The translations under genes and the position numbers were made by a program. Shown here one piece after another: positions 41,321-49,851 of a DNA stretch of 64,000 bases. Positions within the stretch are counted from its first letter, which is position 1; the number at the start of each line of letters is the position of its first letter. The notes below the pieces were generated by a model. It did not search any database and was not told where the DNA came from. It saw only the letters and a program-made list of their open reading frames with translations. This stretch comes from Pseudomonas cuatrocienegasensis (GTDB lineage Bacteria; Pseudomonadota; Gammaproteobacteria; Pseudomonadales; Pseudomonadaceae), in the NCBI RefSeq assembly GCF_900110925.1, contig NZ_FOFP01000016.1:1-64000 (forward strand). The letters are read 5' to 3'.

Positions 41321-42672
41321 TGGCCAAGAAAACCGGTGGTTTGCGCTTCCAGCCGGCGGGCGGCACGCGCGCCGTGCAGGTGCCAGTCGGCAAGAAGCAG
41401 ACGCTAAGTATCGAGCGCCTGGCCGGTGACGGCCGCGGCATTGCCTTTGTCGAGGGGCGCACCTGGTTTGTCAGCGGCGCGCTACCGGGCGAACGCATCC
41501 AGGCCCGTGTGCTGGCCGCACGTAGTCAGGTGGTCGAAGCGCGCACCGAACAGGTGCTTGAGGCCAGTGCCGAGCGCCGCCCTGAGCCCTGCGCCTATGC
41601 CCGCGTGTGCGGGGGATGTTCGTTGCAGCACATGCAGCCTGCCGAGCAGCAGCAGCTCAAACAGCGCCAACTGCGTGAGCAACTCGGTCGTCAGGCCGGG
41701 CTTGAACCGCGGGTCTGGGCTGATGCGCTGAGCGGGCCGGAGCTGGGCTATAGGCGGCGCGCGCGTATCGCCGTGCGCTGGGATGCCAAGACACGGCAGC
41801 TGGAAGTGGGTTTTCGCGCAGCAGCCAGCCAGGCGATAGTCGCGATCGACAGCTGCGTGGTACTGGTACAACCCTTGCAACCGCTGCTGGCGGCGTTGCC
41901 GGCGCTGTTGCGCGGGTTGGAAAAACCCCAGGCCATTGGTCATGTCGAGCTTTTCCATGGCAGCGCCAGTGCGGTGCTGGTACGCCATACGGCGGTGCTC
42001 GGCGAGACCGATCTGGCGGCGCTGCAGGCGTTCTGTCAGCAGCACGCCGCGCAGCTCTGGCTGCAGGGCGCCGATGCGCCGCAGCCTTATGTTGCGGGTG
42101 AGCGGCTAGGCTATCGGTTACAGCCGGGTGATCTGCAGCTGGCTTACCGCCCCGGCGATTTTGTTCAGGTGAATGCCGCGGTTAACCAGGCCATGGTCGA
42201 TCAGGCCCTGGAGTGGCTGGCGCCGCAGGCCCATGAGCGGGTGCTGGATCTGTTTTGTGGGCTGGGTAATTTCGCCCTGCCGCTGGCGGGTCTGGCCCGT
42301 GAAGTGGTGGCGGTCGAAGGTGTACAGGCGATGGTCGAGCGCGGTGCGCAAAACGCCCAGGACAATGGTCTGGCTAACCTGCACTTTTTCCAGGCCGACC
42401 TGTCGAAGCCGCTGCTCGATGCACCTTGGGCGCAGGGCGGTTTTGCCGCGGTGCTGCTCGATCCGCCGCGTGACGGCGCCTTCGAGGTGGTTCGCCACCT
42501 GGCGGGGCTTGGTGCCGAGCGGTTGTTGTACGTTTCCTGCAACCCGGCGACATTGGCGCGTGACAGCGCCGAGTTGCTGGCGCAAGGTTACCGGCTTGAG
42601 CGAGCCGGTATGCTCGATATGTTTCCGCAAACCGCTCACGTCGAGGCCATGGCGTTGTTCGTCAAAGCCTGA
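41320..42672 (+). CDS. rlmD: 23S rRNA (uracil-1939-C5)-methyltransferase
   Basis: 450 residues. TRAM domain about 20-80; the 4Fe-4S cysteines are in CAYARVCGGC plus a later SCVVL; the SAM-binding part is LDLFCGLGNFALPLA; the catalytic Cys is in YVSCNPATLARD. It methylates U1939 of 23S rRNA. It overlaps cysM by one base and precedes relA by 139 bases. Also named RumA. Confidence 0.94.
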   Translation: MAKKTGGLRFQPAGGTRAVQVPVGKKQTLSIERLAGDGRGIAFVEGRTWFVSGALPGERIQARVLAARSQVVEARTEQVLEASAERRPEPCAYARVCGGCSLQHMQPAEQQQLKQRQLREQLGRQAGLEPRVWADALSGPELGYRRRARIAVRWDAKTRQLEVGFRAAASQAIVAIDSCVVLVQPLQPLLAALPALLRGLEKPQAIGHVELFHGSASAVLVRHTAVLGETDLAALQAFCQQHAAQLWLQGADAPQPYVAGERLGYRLQPGDLQLAYRPGDFVQVNAAVNQAMVDQALEWLAPQAHERVLDLFCGLGNFALPLAGLAREVVAVEGVQAMVERGAQNAQDNGLANLHFFQADLSKPLLDAPWAQGGFAAVLLDPPRDGAFEVVRHLAGLGAERLLYVSCNPATLARDSAELLAQGYRLERAGMLDMFPQTAHVEAMALFVKA

Positions 42673-42811
42673 ATAGACGTGAGCAAGGCCCGCCTGGCGG
42701 GTCGACAGAGGCGCACATGGAGTGCGTCCGTTTGGGTTTAACCGACCAGCTCGCAGAAGGCTGGCGACAGTTCGGTGGGCATGCCGCTCGCCGTAGGGAA
42801 GGGTAAGCAAG

Positions 42812-45055
42812 ATGGTTCAGGTCAGAGCGCATCAGCCGATCAACGATGACGGCAGCATCAACCTTGAAGCCTGGCTCGAACACGTGCTGAGTGTCGACCC
42901 GGCGCTGGATCGAGACGCTTTGCGCGATGCCTGCGAGTTCGCTCGGGCCGCCGAGCAGCAAGCCAATGCAGCGCAGAATCTGTGGACCGAAGGGGCTTCG
43001 AGCTTTACCGCCGGCCTGGAGATCGCCGAGATTCTTGCTGATCTGCGTCTGGATCAGGACTCGCTGGTTGCTGCGGTGATCTACCGCGGTGTGCGCGAGG
43101 GCAAGATCACCCTGGCAGCGGTGCACCAGCGTTTCGGTCCGGTGGTCGCCAAGCTGATAGAAGGCGTGCTGCGCATGGCGGCGATCAGCGCCAGCCTGAA
43201 CCCGCGCGATTCCCTGGTGCTTGGCTCCCAGGCCCAGGTCGACAACCTGCGCAAAATGCTCGTGGCCATGGTCGATGACGTGCGCGTAGCGCTGATCAAA
43301 CTGGCCGAGCGCACCTGCGCCATCCGCGCGGTCAAGGAGGCCGACGAGGAAAAGCGTCAGCGTGTAGCCCGCGAAGTCTTCGACATCTATGCCCCCCTGG
43401 CTCACCGCCTGGGTATCGGCCATATCAAATGGGAACTGGAAGATCTGTCCTTCCGTTACCTGGAGCCCGAGCAGTACAAGCAGATCGCCAAGTTGCTGCA
43501 TGAGCGGCGCCTGGACCGCGAGCACTACATCAATGAGGTGATGGGCCAGCTGCGCGCCGAACTCGAGGCGACGGGCATCAAGCCGGACCTCAGCGGTCGG
43601 GCAAAACATATCTACTCGATCTGGCGCAAGATGCAGCGCAAGGGCCTGCAGTTCAGCCAGATCTACGACGTGCGCGCAGTGCGCGTGCTGGTGCCGGAAG
43701 TGCGCGACTGCTACACCGCGCTGGGCATCGTGCACACCCTGTGGCGGCACATCCCCAAGGAGTTCGACGACTACATCGCCAACCCCAAGGAGAACGGCTA
43801 CCGCTCGCTGCACACTGCCGTGCTGGGCCCGGAAGGCAAGGTGCTGGAGGTGCAGATTCGCACCCAGGCCATGCACGAGGAAGCCGAGCTGGGCGTGTGT
43901 GCGCACTGGCGCTACAAGGGCACCGACGTCAAGGCCGGCTCCAATCACTACGAAGAGAAGATTTCCTGGTTGCGTCAGGTCCTCGAGTGGCACGAGGAGC
44001 TGGGTGATATCGGCGGCCTGGCCGAACAGCTGCGCGTGGATATCGAGCCGGACCGGGTTTACGTATTCACCCCTGACGGCCACGCCATCGATCTGCCCAA
44101 AGGCGCCACGCCGCTGGACTTCGCCTACCGCGTGCACACCGAAATCGGCCACAACTGCCGGGGCGCGAAGATCAACGGGCGCATCGTGCCGCTCAACTAC
44201 AGCCTGCAGACCGGCGAGCAGGTGGAGATCATCACCAGCAAGCACGGCACGCCGAGCCGCGACTGGCTGAACTCCAACCTGGGTTATGTCACCACCTCGC
44301 GGGCGCGGGCGAAGATTGTCCATTGGTTCAAGCTGCAGGACCGCGATCAAAACGTCGCCGCCGGCAAGACCCAGCTTGAGCGTGAACTGTCACGCCTGGC
44401 GCTACCGCCGGTGGATTTCGAGAAGCTGGCGGAAAAAGCCAACCTCAAGACCAGCGAAGACCTGTTCGCCTCCCTCGGCGCCGGCGATCTGCGCCTGGCG
44501 CACCTGGTCAACCTGGCCCAGCAACTGGTCGAGCCGGACCGCGCCAACGAGCAGCTCGAACTCATCCCGCGCAAGGCCTTGGGCTTCAAACCGGGCAAAC
44601 GTGGCGATATCCAGATTCAGGGGGTCGGCAACCTGCTGACGCAGATGGCTGGCTGCTGCCAGCCGTTACCGGGCGATCCGATCGTCGGCTACATCACCCT
44701 GGGCCGCGGCGTCAGCATCCACCGCCAGGATTGCGCCGCCGTGCTGCAACTGAGCGGCCGTGAGCCGGAGCGGATCATTCAGGTCAGTTGGGGGCCGGTA
44801 CCGGTGCAGACCTACCCGGTGGATATCATCATCCGCGCCTACGACCGCTCCGGTCTGCTGCGTGACGTGACCCAGATGCTGCTCAACGAAAGGCTCAACG
44901 TGCTGGCAGTCAATACCCGCTCGAACAAGGAGGACAACACCGCCTCCATGTCGCTGACGGTCGAGATTCCGGGCCTGGATGCCCTGGGTCGTTTGCTCGG
45001 GCGGATCAGCCAGCTGCCGAATATCATCGAGGCGCGCCGCCACCGCGCATCCTGA
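42812..45055 (+). CDS. relA: (p)ppGpp synthetase RelA
   Basis: 747 residues. A degenerate hydrolase domain (about 50-200, without the HD metal pair, so synthesis only), a synthetase domain (about 240-395) with the EFDDYIANPKENGYRSLHT segment (acidic EXDD type, as in RelA rather than SpoT), TGS (about 405-470), a zinc-finger region (MAGCCQPLPGD) and ACT at the C-terminus. It senses uncharged tRNA on ribosomes in the stringent response. The order rlmD-relA-mazG is conserved in pseudomonads. Confidence 0.96.
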   Translation: MVQVRAHQPINDDGSINLEAWLEHVLSVDPALDRDALRDACEFARAAEQQANAAQNLWTEGASSFTAGLEIAEILADLRLDQDSLVAAVIYRGVREGKITLAAVHQRFGPVVAKLIEGVLRMAAISASLNPRDSLVLGSQAQVDNLRKMLVAMVDDVRVALIKLAERTCAIRAVKEADEEKRQRVAREVFDIYAPLAHRLGIGHIKWELEDLSFRYLEPEQYKQIAKLLHERRLDREHYINEVMGQLRAELEATGIKPDLSGRAKHIYSIWRKMQRKGLQFSQIYDVRAVRVLVPEVRDCYTALGIVHTLWRHIPKEFDDYIANPKENGYRSLHTAVLGPEGKVLEVQIRTQAMHEEAELGVCAHWRYKGTDVKAGSNHYEEKISWLRQVLEWHEELGDIGGLAEQLRVDIEPDRVYVFTPDGHAIDLPKGATPLDFAYRVHTEIGHNCRGAKINGRIVPLNYSLQTGEQVEIITSKHGTPSRDWLNSNLGYVTTSRARAKIVHWFKLQDRDQNVAAGKTQLERELSRLALPPVDFEKLAEKANLKTSEDLFASLGAGDLRLAHLVNLAQQLVEPDRANEQLELIPRKALGFKPGKRGDIQIQGVGNLLTQMAGCCQPLPGDPIVGYITLGRGVSIHRQDCAAVLQLSGREPERIIQVSWGPVPVQTYPVDIIIRAYDRSGLLRDVTQMLLNERLNVLAVNTRSNKEDNTASMSLTVEIPGLDALGRLLGRISQLPNIIEARRHRAS

Positions 45056-45106
45056 TGCTCAGGCTGCGCGCGTTTGGCCAATCCTCTCGATCAGATGGAT
45101 GTTGTT

Positions 45107-45934
45107 ATGTATCAACTCGATGACCTGCTGCACCTGATGGCCCGTTTGCGTGACCCGCAGCATGGCTGCCCCTGGGACCTGCAGCAGGATTACGCGAGCA
45201 TCGTGCCGCACACCATTGAGGAAGCCTACGAGGTGGCCGATGCCATCGAGCGCGGCGACTTTGCGCACCTGCCCGGTGAACTGGGGGACCTGCTGTTTCA
45301 GGTGGTGTACTACAGCCAACTGGCGCGCGAAGACGGGCGCTTCAGCTTCGCCGAGGTAATCGACTCGATCACTCGCAAACTGATCAGGCGTCACCCCCAT
45401 GTGTTCCCCGACGGTGACCTTTACGGCGCCGTCGACCTGCCACGCCTCGACGAGGCGGCGGTGAAGCAGCGCTGGGAGGCGATCAAGACCGAAGAGCGTG
45501 CCGAGGCCGCCGCGGTGCCTGAACAGTTGTCGCTGCTCGACGACGTGCCGCTGGGGCTGCCGGCGCTGAGTCGTGCGGTCAAGCTGCAGAAGCGCGCCGC
45601 CCAGGTCGGTTTCGACTGGCCGACAGCCTTGCCGGTGGTCGACAAGGTGCGTGAAGAGCTGGATGAAGTGCTCGAGGCCATGAGCGAGAATGATCCGGCG
45701 GCAATCGCCGAGGAGTTGGGTGACCTGCTGTTCGTGGTGACCAACCTGGCGCGCCACCTGAAAGTTGACCCTGAGGCTGCACTGCGTGCCGGTAACCGCA
45801 AGTTCGAGCAGCGCTTTCGCTATATCGAGCGCACGCTCGCAACATCCGGGCGCAGTATCGCTGACTGTGATCTGGCGCAGCTTGAAGCGCTCTGGTGCGA
45901 AGCCAAGGTATTGGAAAAGGCTATGTCTAAGTAA
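45107..45934 (+). CDS. mazG: Nucleoside triphosphate pyrophosphohydrolase MazG
   Basis: 275 residues, two MazG folds in tandem: CPWDLQQDYASIVPHTIEEA with EExxE (EEAYEVADAIE) and ELGDLLFQVVYYSQLA in the first, and EELDEVLEAM with EELGDLLFVVTNLA in the second. It hydrolyses NTPs to NMPs and can lower (p)ppGpp, which fits its place after relA. The ATG at 45107 (MYQLDDLLHLMARL) matches the usual family start; ATG 45095 and TTG 45074 are in frame upstream. Confidence 0.93.
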   Translation: MYQLDDLLHLMARLRDPQHGCPWDLQQDYASIVPHTIEEAYEVADAIERGDFAHLPGELGDLLFQVVYYSQLAREDGRFSFAEVIDSITRKLIRRHPHVFPDGDLYGAVDLPRLDEAAVKQRWEAIKTEERAEAAAVPEQLSLLDDVPLGLPALSRAVKLQKRAAQVGFDWPTALPVVDKVREELDEVLEAMSENDPAAIAEELGDLLFVVTNLARHLKVDPEAALRAGNRKFEQRFRYIERTLATSGRSIADCDLAQLEALWCEAKVLEKAMSK

Positions 45935-45948
45935 GCTGTTATATCCAT

Positions 45949-45971
45949 GTAGGAGCGAATGGGGCGCCTAC
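45949..45971. repeat. REP-like unit between mazG and the DUF2058 gene
   Basis: GTAGGAGCGAATGGGGCGCCTAC, arms GTAGG(AGCG) and CGCCTAC; it resembles the first unit after dinB at 34411-34432. Confidence 0.5.
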
Positions 45972-46015
45972 GCAAACCAACTGTTAGTAGACCCAGGTTT
46001 TGAATTAGGAAGGTT

Positions 46016-46555
46016 ATGGCGATCTCACTACGCGACCAGTTGCTCAAAGCCGGGCTGGTCAACGAAAAGCAGGCCAAACAGGCCGGCAAGCAGCAGCAGA
46101 AGCAGCAGCGCCTGGTCAAGAAAGGCCAGGCAGAAATCGATGACAGTGCCCGCCAGGCGGCCGCGCAAGCCAAGGCTGAAAAGGCGGCACGCGATCAGGA
46201 ACTGAACCGGCAGCAGCAGGAAAAGGCCGAGCAGAAGGCGCGTGCCGCTCAGGTGCGACAGCTGATCGAAGCCTCGCGTCTGCCCAAGCTGACCAGCGAT
46301 GACTACTACAACTTCGTCGACGACAAGAAGGTCAAGCGCCTGCCGGTCAACGCCATGTTACGTGACAAGCTCAGCCGCGGCTCGCTGGCCATCGTTCGCC
46401 ATGGCGGCGGTTACGAGGTGATTCCGCGGGAGGCGGCGTTGAAGATTCAGGAGCGCGATCCGCAGCAGGTGGTCCTGCTCAATACACCAACTGAAGCGCC
46501 GGATGCCGATGATCCGTACGCGGCTTACCAGATCCCGGATGACCTGATGTGGTGA
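46016..46555 (+). CDS. DUF2058 protein (YaiL-like)
   Basis: 179 residues. The first 90 are a charged Gln/Lys/Ala-rich helix, probably coiled coil or RNA-binding (SLRDQLLKAGLVNEKQAKQA). The C-terminal half is a compact domain (FVDDKKVKRLPVNAMLRDKL). The family is near-universal in gamma-proteobacteria and is described only as nucleoprotein/polynucleotide-associated enzyme; no reaction is established. AGGAAGG precedes the ATG. Confidence 0.85.
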   Translation: MAISLRDQLLKAGLVNEKQAKQAGKQQQKQQRLVKKGQAEIDDSARQAAAQAKAEKAARDQELNRQQQEKAEQKARAAQVRQLIEASRLPKLTSDDYYNFVDDKKVKRLPVNAMLRDKLSRGSLAIVRHGGGYEVIPREAALKIQERDPQQVVLLNTPTEAPDADDPYAAYQIPDDLMW

Positions 46556-46570
46556 ATGGGCTGACCCGCC

Positions 46571-46817
46571 GCATGGGGACTGAGCGGAGTAGGGTGCGCC
46601 GCGCGCACCGCCTTTTGCATCCCGCAATTTGCGGGTGCACACGGCCTAGGCTGCCCCGCGCACCCTGCTATGCCAGGCTCCACCGCTAAGCTTCAGCGTC
46701 ACTGCTTTTTGTAGGAGCCGTGCCTCGCGGCGAATAGCGGCCATTCACGTCCAAAACTTCGCGCCGGGGCGACGCTCCCACGGGGCGTTGCGCCTGCAAC
46801 AGCTAATTGGGACAGAC
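46571..46817. repeat. Mosaic repeat cluster, copy D
   Basis: Fills most of the 345-base gap. Left part (46571-46672): GCATGGGGAC and AGTAGGGTGCGCCGCGCGCACC match copy B at 55286-55336, ending GCGCACCCTGC. Middle (46711-46781): GTAGGAGCCGTGCCTCGCGG...GACGCTCCCAC, a near copy of 63399-63468. Right end: AATTGGGACAGACC (46805-46818) resembles, in inverted form, the GGCTATGTCCC termini of the family. No open frame of note. Confidence 0.55.
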
Positions 46818-46900
46818 CCTAGATGGTCACGCACGACTGTATGGGCGCAGGAGGTAGGGCGACGCCGGAAGTCAAAGCGAGGTGGTTTTTCAACAGCCTG

Positions 46901-47170
46901 TCAGTCGAAGACCATGCGCCCGGCAAACACCTGTGGGTCTTGTGCGGTAATGGCCTGCAGCTGATCGAGGCGAATGCGCTGTTCGCCGTTGTCGGTGTGC
47001 AGTCGCAGGTACTCGGCCTTGTCGACTTCGGTCTGCAACCCCGCGGCCTGGCCCTCGAGTACCTGGCCGTCGCGCAGCTCGACGTGCAGGCGGTCGCCAC
47101 GCAGGCACGCCAGCTCCAGCGCATCGTAATGACGGCAATCGAGAGGTCGATAGGGTTGTTCCACGCTCAT
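46901..47170 (-). CDS. rof: Rho-binding antiterminator (Rof/YaeO)
   Basis: 89 residues with the Rof/YaeO pattern YRPLDCRHYDALELACLRGD, a small beta barrel that binds the Rho hexamer and inhibits termination. The length and the DCxxYDxLE motif are diagnostic. A single gene, downstream of DUF3108 in the opposite flank; transcription runs toward the repeat cluster. TTTTTCAACAGCCTG adjoins its stop. Confidence 0.83.
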   Translation of the reverse strand: MSVEQPYRPLDCRHYDALELACLRGDRLHVELRDGQVLEGQAAGLQTEVDKAEYLRLHTDNGEQRIRLDQLQAITAQDPQVFAGRMVFD

Positions 47171-47204
47171 CGTTGACCTCCCGGATTGTCAGTACGCATG
47201 CGTG

Positions 47205-47228
47205 AAAAAGCCGGGATTACCCGGCTTT
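47205..47228 (-). terminator. Rho-independent terminator of the DUF3108 gene
   Basis: Perfect 9-bp arms AAAGCCGGG (47207-47215) and CCCGGCTTT (47220-47228) around ATTA; on the minus strand a T5 run ends the stem. It lies 12 bases after the stop. Confidence 0.85.
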
Positions 47229-47240
47229 ATAGATCCGCTT

Positions 47241-47957
47241 TCAGTCGCGGCGGCCTTCGACAGGCTTGCCATCTACTGTGCCGCTTTCGAGCATGATCTG
47301 GTACTCCTTGCCGTCCGTTTCGACCTGATGCAGGCGGACCAGCAGGTTGCCCCAATCCTTGGCAAACCAGAGGATGGTTTTACGGCTGCTCTGGGTCGGG
47401 TCGCGAACCCGCTCGACTTTATAGGCGTCGATCAGGCCGGCCTTGGTGCGTACCACTTCTTCGCCCAGGACACGGAAGTCATAGGTTTCGATTTCATCAC
47501 CATCGATCACCTGATAGCTCATGCTTTTCTTGCCGGTCGCGACGTCCTGCTGCAGGGCCAACTGATAGGTCGACTTGTCGAGCAGGCCGCGGTTGAGCGA
47601 CAGGCGTACCGGTTTGCCGCGGTCGCTGCCGATGACCTGTTTGGCGGTCCAATCGAAGTCGTGTTCGATTTCTTTGCCTTTGCCCAGTCCGCTGCGTTCA
47701 AAGCGATAGGTCAGCGGTACCAATGCGCCATTTTCCAGGCGGAAGGTGCTGGTTTCGGACAGGCTGGCGACCAGCATCGAGGCTTCAAAGTCGAGCTGCC
47801 AGCGGCCATTATCCAGCGCGGTCAGGCTGCGTTCGGCGGAGCCGCTGATGGGCACCTGCTTCCAGTCCGCGGTGTAGCTGGCGGAGAAGGGTTTCGGCTC
47901 GGCTGCCAGCAAGGGCAGGCTGACGAGGCTCAGGGCGAACAATAAGGCGCGACGCAT
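47241..47957 (-). CDS. DUF3108 periplasmic protein
   Basis: 238 residues. Signal peptide MRRALLFALSLVSLPLLAAE, then a beta-rich DUF3108 domain (PFSASYTADWKQVPISGSAE ... LDFEASMLVASLSETSTFRL). The family occurs beside purN in many pseudomonads; it has no known activity. Eight bases separate it from purN, so it is probably the third gene of the purM-purN operon. Export is clear; the function is not. Confidence 0.85.
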   Translation of the reverse strand: MRRALLFALSLVSLPLLAAEPKPFSASYTADWKQVPISGSAERSLTALDNGRWQLDFEASMLVASLSETSTFRLENGALVPLTYRFERSGLGKGKEIEHDFDWTAKQVIGSDRGKPVRLSLNRGLLDKSTYQLALQQDVATGKKSMSYQVIDGDEIETYDFRVLGEEVVRTKAGLIDAYKVERVRDPTQSSRKTILWFAKDWGNLLVRLHQVETDGKEYQIMLESGTVDGKPVEGRRD

Positions 47958-47965
47958 GGTGTCTC

Positions 47966-48613
47966 CTACGTTCGGATCAAGTGGCCGGTAGCCGGCAAGG
48001 GTTGGCCGTCGAGCATTACGCCTTGGGGTGTCAGGCGCAAGCGGCCTTCGGCGAACCAGCGCACGGCCAGCGGGTAAATACGGTGTTCCTGTTCGTGCAC
48101 GCGTTGTGCCAGGTCTGTGGCTGTTTCGTCGACTTGTACGGGGATCACTGCCTGTACGACCAACGGCCCACCGTCGAGTTCCTCGGTGACGAAGTGCACG
48201 CTGCAGCCGTGCTCCGTATCGCCGGCCTCCAGGGCACGCTGATGGGTATGCAGACCTTTGTGGCGTGGCAGCAGCGAGGGATGAATATTCAGCAGGCGGC
48301 CGCGGTAATGACGGACGAATGCCGGGGTGAGAATACGCATGAAACCTGCCAGCACCACCAGGTCGGGGGTGAAGGCATCGATCTGCTCGATCAGCGCCGC
48401 ATCAAATGCCTCGCGGCCGTCGAAGTCGGTGTGGGCGAGCACCCGTGTGGCAATCCCGGCCGCCTGGGCGCGTTGCAGGCCGTAGGCATCGGCGCGATTG
48501 CTGATGACCGCCTGAATACGCGCGGGGTGGGTCGTGTCGAGACTGTCGAGCAGGGCCTGCAGGTTACCGCCGGCCCCGGAAATCAGCACCACGACATGGC
48601 AGGGTTGCGGCAT
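47966..48613 (-). CDS. purN: Phosphoribosylglycinamide formyltransferase
   Basis: 215 residues. It formylates GAR with 10-formyl-THF, step three of purine synthesis. Phosphate loop ISGAGGNLQALLD near residue 10; catalytic Asn/His/Asp in RLLNIHPSLLPRHKGLHTH and HFVTEELDGGP. The start overlaps the purM stop (TGATG), so the two enzymes are translationally coupled. Confidence 0.95.
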   Translation of the reverse strand: MPQPCHVVVLISGAGGNLQALLDSLDTTHPARIQAVISNRADAYGLQRAQAAGIATRVLAHTDFDGREAFDAALIEQIDAFTPDLVVLAGFMRILTPAFVRHYRGRLLNIHPSLLPRHKGLHTHQRALEAGDTEHGCSVHFVTEELDGGPLVVQAVIPVQVDETATDLAQRVHEQEHRIYPLAVRWFAEGRLRLTPQGVMLDGQPLPATGHLIRT

Positions 48614-49671
48614 CAGTGGCTGTTCAGGTTGTTCAGCACGACGCGTTCGGCGCCTTCGGCCGCAGCGGCGATCTGACCGATCACCCAGGGTTGCTCGCCG
48701 GCTGCGCGCAGGCTGGCCAGGGCGGTGTCAACCTGTTCCTGAGCCACGCAGATGACCATGCCGACACCGCAGTTGAGTACGCGGTGCATCTCATGCTCAT
48801 CGACGTTGCCTTTTTCTTGCAGCCAGTCGAAGACCGCCGGGCGTGTCCAGCTGGCTACGTCGATCACGGCCTGGGCGCCTTCTGGCAGCACCCGCGGGAT
48901 GTTGTCGAGCAGGCCGCCGCCAGTGATGTGGGCCATGGCCTTGACCGCGCCGGTGTCCTTGATCAGGGCGAGCAGCGGTTTGACGTAGATACGCGTTGGC
49001 GCCATCAGCAGGTCGGCCAGCGGCGTGCCGTCGACTTGAGTGGTTTCGATTTCAGTGCCGGACACTTCGATGATCTTGCGGATCAGCGAGTAGCCGTTGG
49101 AGTGCGGACCGGAAGAGGGCAGGGCGATCAGCGCGTCACCGGTGGTGACTGTCGAGCCGTCGATGATCTCGGCCTTTTCCACTACGCCGACGCAGAAACC
49201 GGCCAGGTCGTAGTCTTCGCCTTCATACATGCCGGGCATTTCGGCGGTTTCGCCGCCGACCAGGGAGCAGCCAGCCAGCTCGCAACCGGCGCCAATGCCG
49301 GTGACCACGGTAGCGGCGACGTCGACGTTGAGCTTGCCGGTGGCGTAGTAGTCGAGGAAGAACAGCGGCTCGGCGCCACACACCACCAGGTCGTTGACGC
49401 ACATGGCGACCAGGTCCTGGCCGATGCTGTCGTGTTTGTTCAGGTTCAGCGCCAGGCGCAGCTTGGTGCCCACGCCATCAGTGCCGGAGACCAGTACGGG
49501 CTGCTTGTAGCCGGCCGGGATCTCGCAAAGGGCGCCGAAGCCACCCAGGCCACCCATGACTTCCGGACGGGCGGTGCGCTTGGCCACGCTTTTGATGCGC
49601 TCGACCAGGGCTTCGCCGGCGTCGATGTCCACGCCTGCGTCCTTGTAGCTGATGGAGGGTTGCTTGCTCAT
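48613..49671 (-). CDS. purM: Phosphoribosylformylglycinamidine cyclo-ligase
   Basis: 352 residues. It closes the imidazole ring (AIR synthetase), step five of purine synthesis. Motifs: SYKDAGVDIDAGEALVERIK at the N-terminus, VSGTDGVGTKLRLA (ATP/FGAM site) and GGETAEMPGMY, HITGGGLLDNIPRVLP. Starts a purM-purN-DUF3108 operon and diverges from the DUF2066 gene. Confidence 0.96.
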   Translation of the reverse strand: MSKQPSISYKDAGVDIDAGEALVERIKSVAKRTARPEVMGGLGGFGALCEIPAGYKQPVLVSGTDGVGTKLRLALNLNKHDSIGQDLVAMCVNDLVVCGAEPLFFLDYYATGKLNVDVAATVVTGIGAGCELAGCSLVGGETAEMPGMYEGEDYDLAGFCVGVVEKAEIIDGSTVTTGDALIALPSSGPHSNGYSLIRKIIEVSGTEIETTQVDGTPLADLLMAPTRIYVKPLLALIKDTGAVKAMAHITGGGLLDNIPRVLPEGAQAVIDVASWTRPAVFDWLQEKGNVDEHEMHRVLNCGVGMVICVAQEQVDTALASLRAAGEQPWVIGQIAAAAEGAERVVLNNLNSH

Positions 49672-49851
49672 AGATCCAGGCCCTTAAGGGAAAACGAATG
49701 GCACCGGCGCATGCGCACGGTCTGCGAAGGCGCGCGATTTTATCAGGCTTACCCGACAGCGGCCAGCCGCGCTGCTGCAAGGTTGCCGGGGCGCTGGCGG
49801 CTGTTTAAGGTATACGCCCGTATTCGCTTCCTCTGCCGAGAACTATCGTCC

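Noticed and set aside
42662..44350. 562-codon minus-strand frame opposite relA
   Set aside because: Shadow of relA; no start signal or similarity.
46886..46900. TTTTTCAACAGCCTG as an insertion-sequence end
   Set aside because: Resembles common IS ends, but only one short copy is present and no partner end or transposase is nearby.
48616..49851. Long open frame on the plus strand opposite purM, continuous with the DUF2066 frame
   Set aside because: It is the antisense of a well-supported enzyme gene in high-GC DNA; no ribosome site or protein similarity, and the DUF2066 protein has its own signal-peptide start at 49852.
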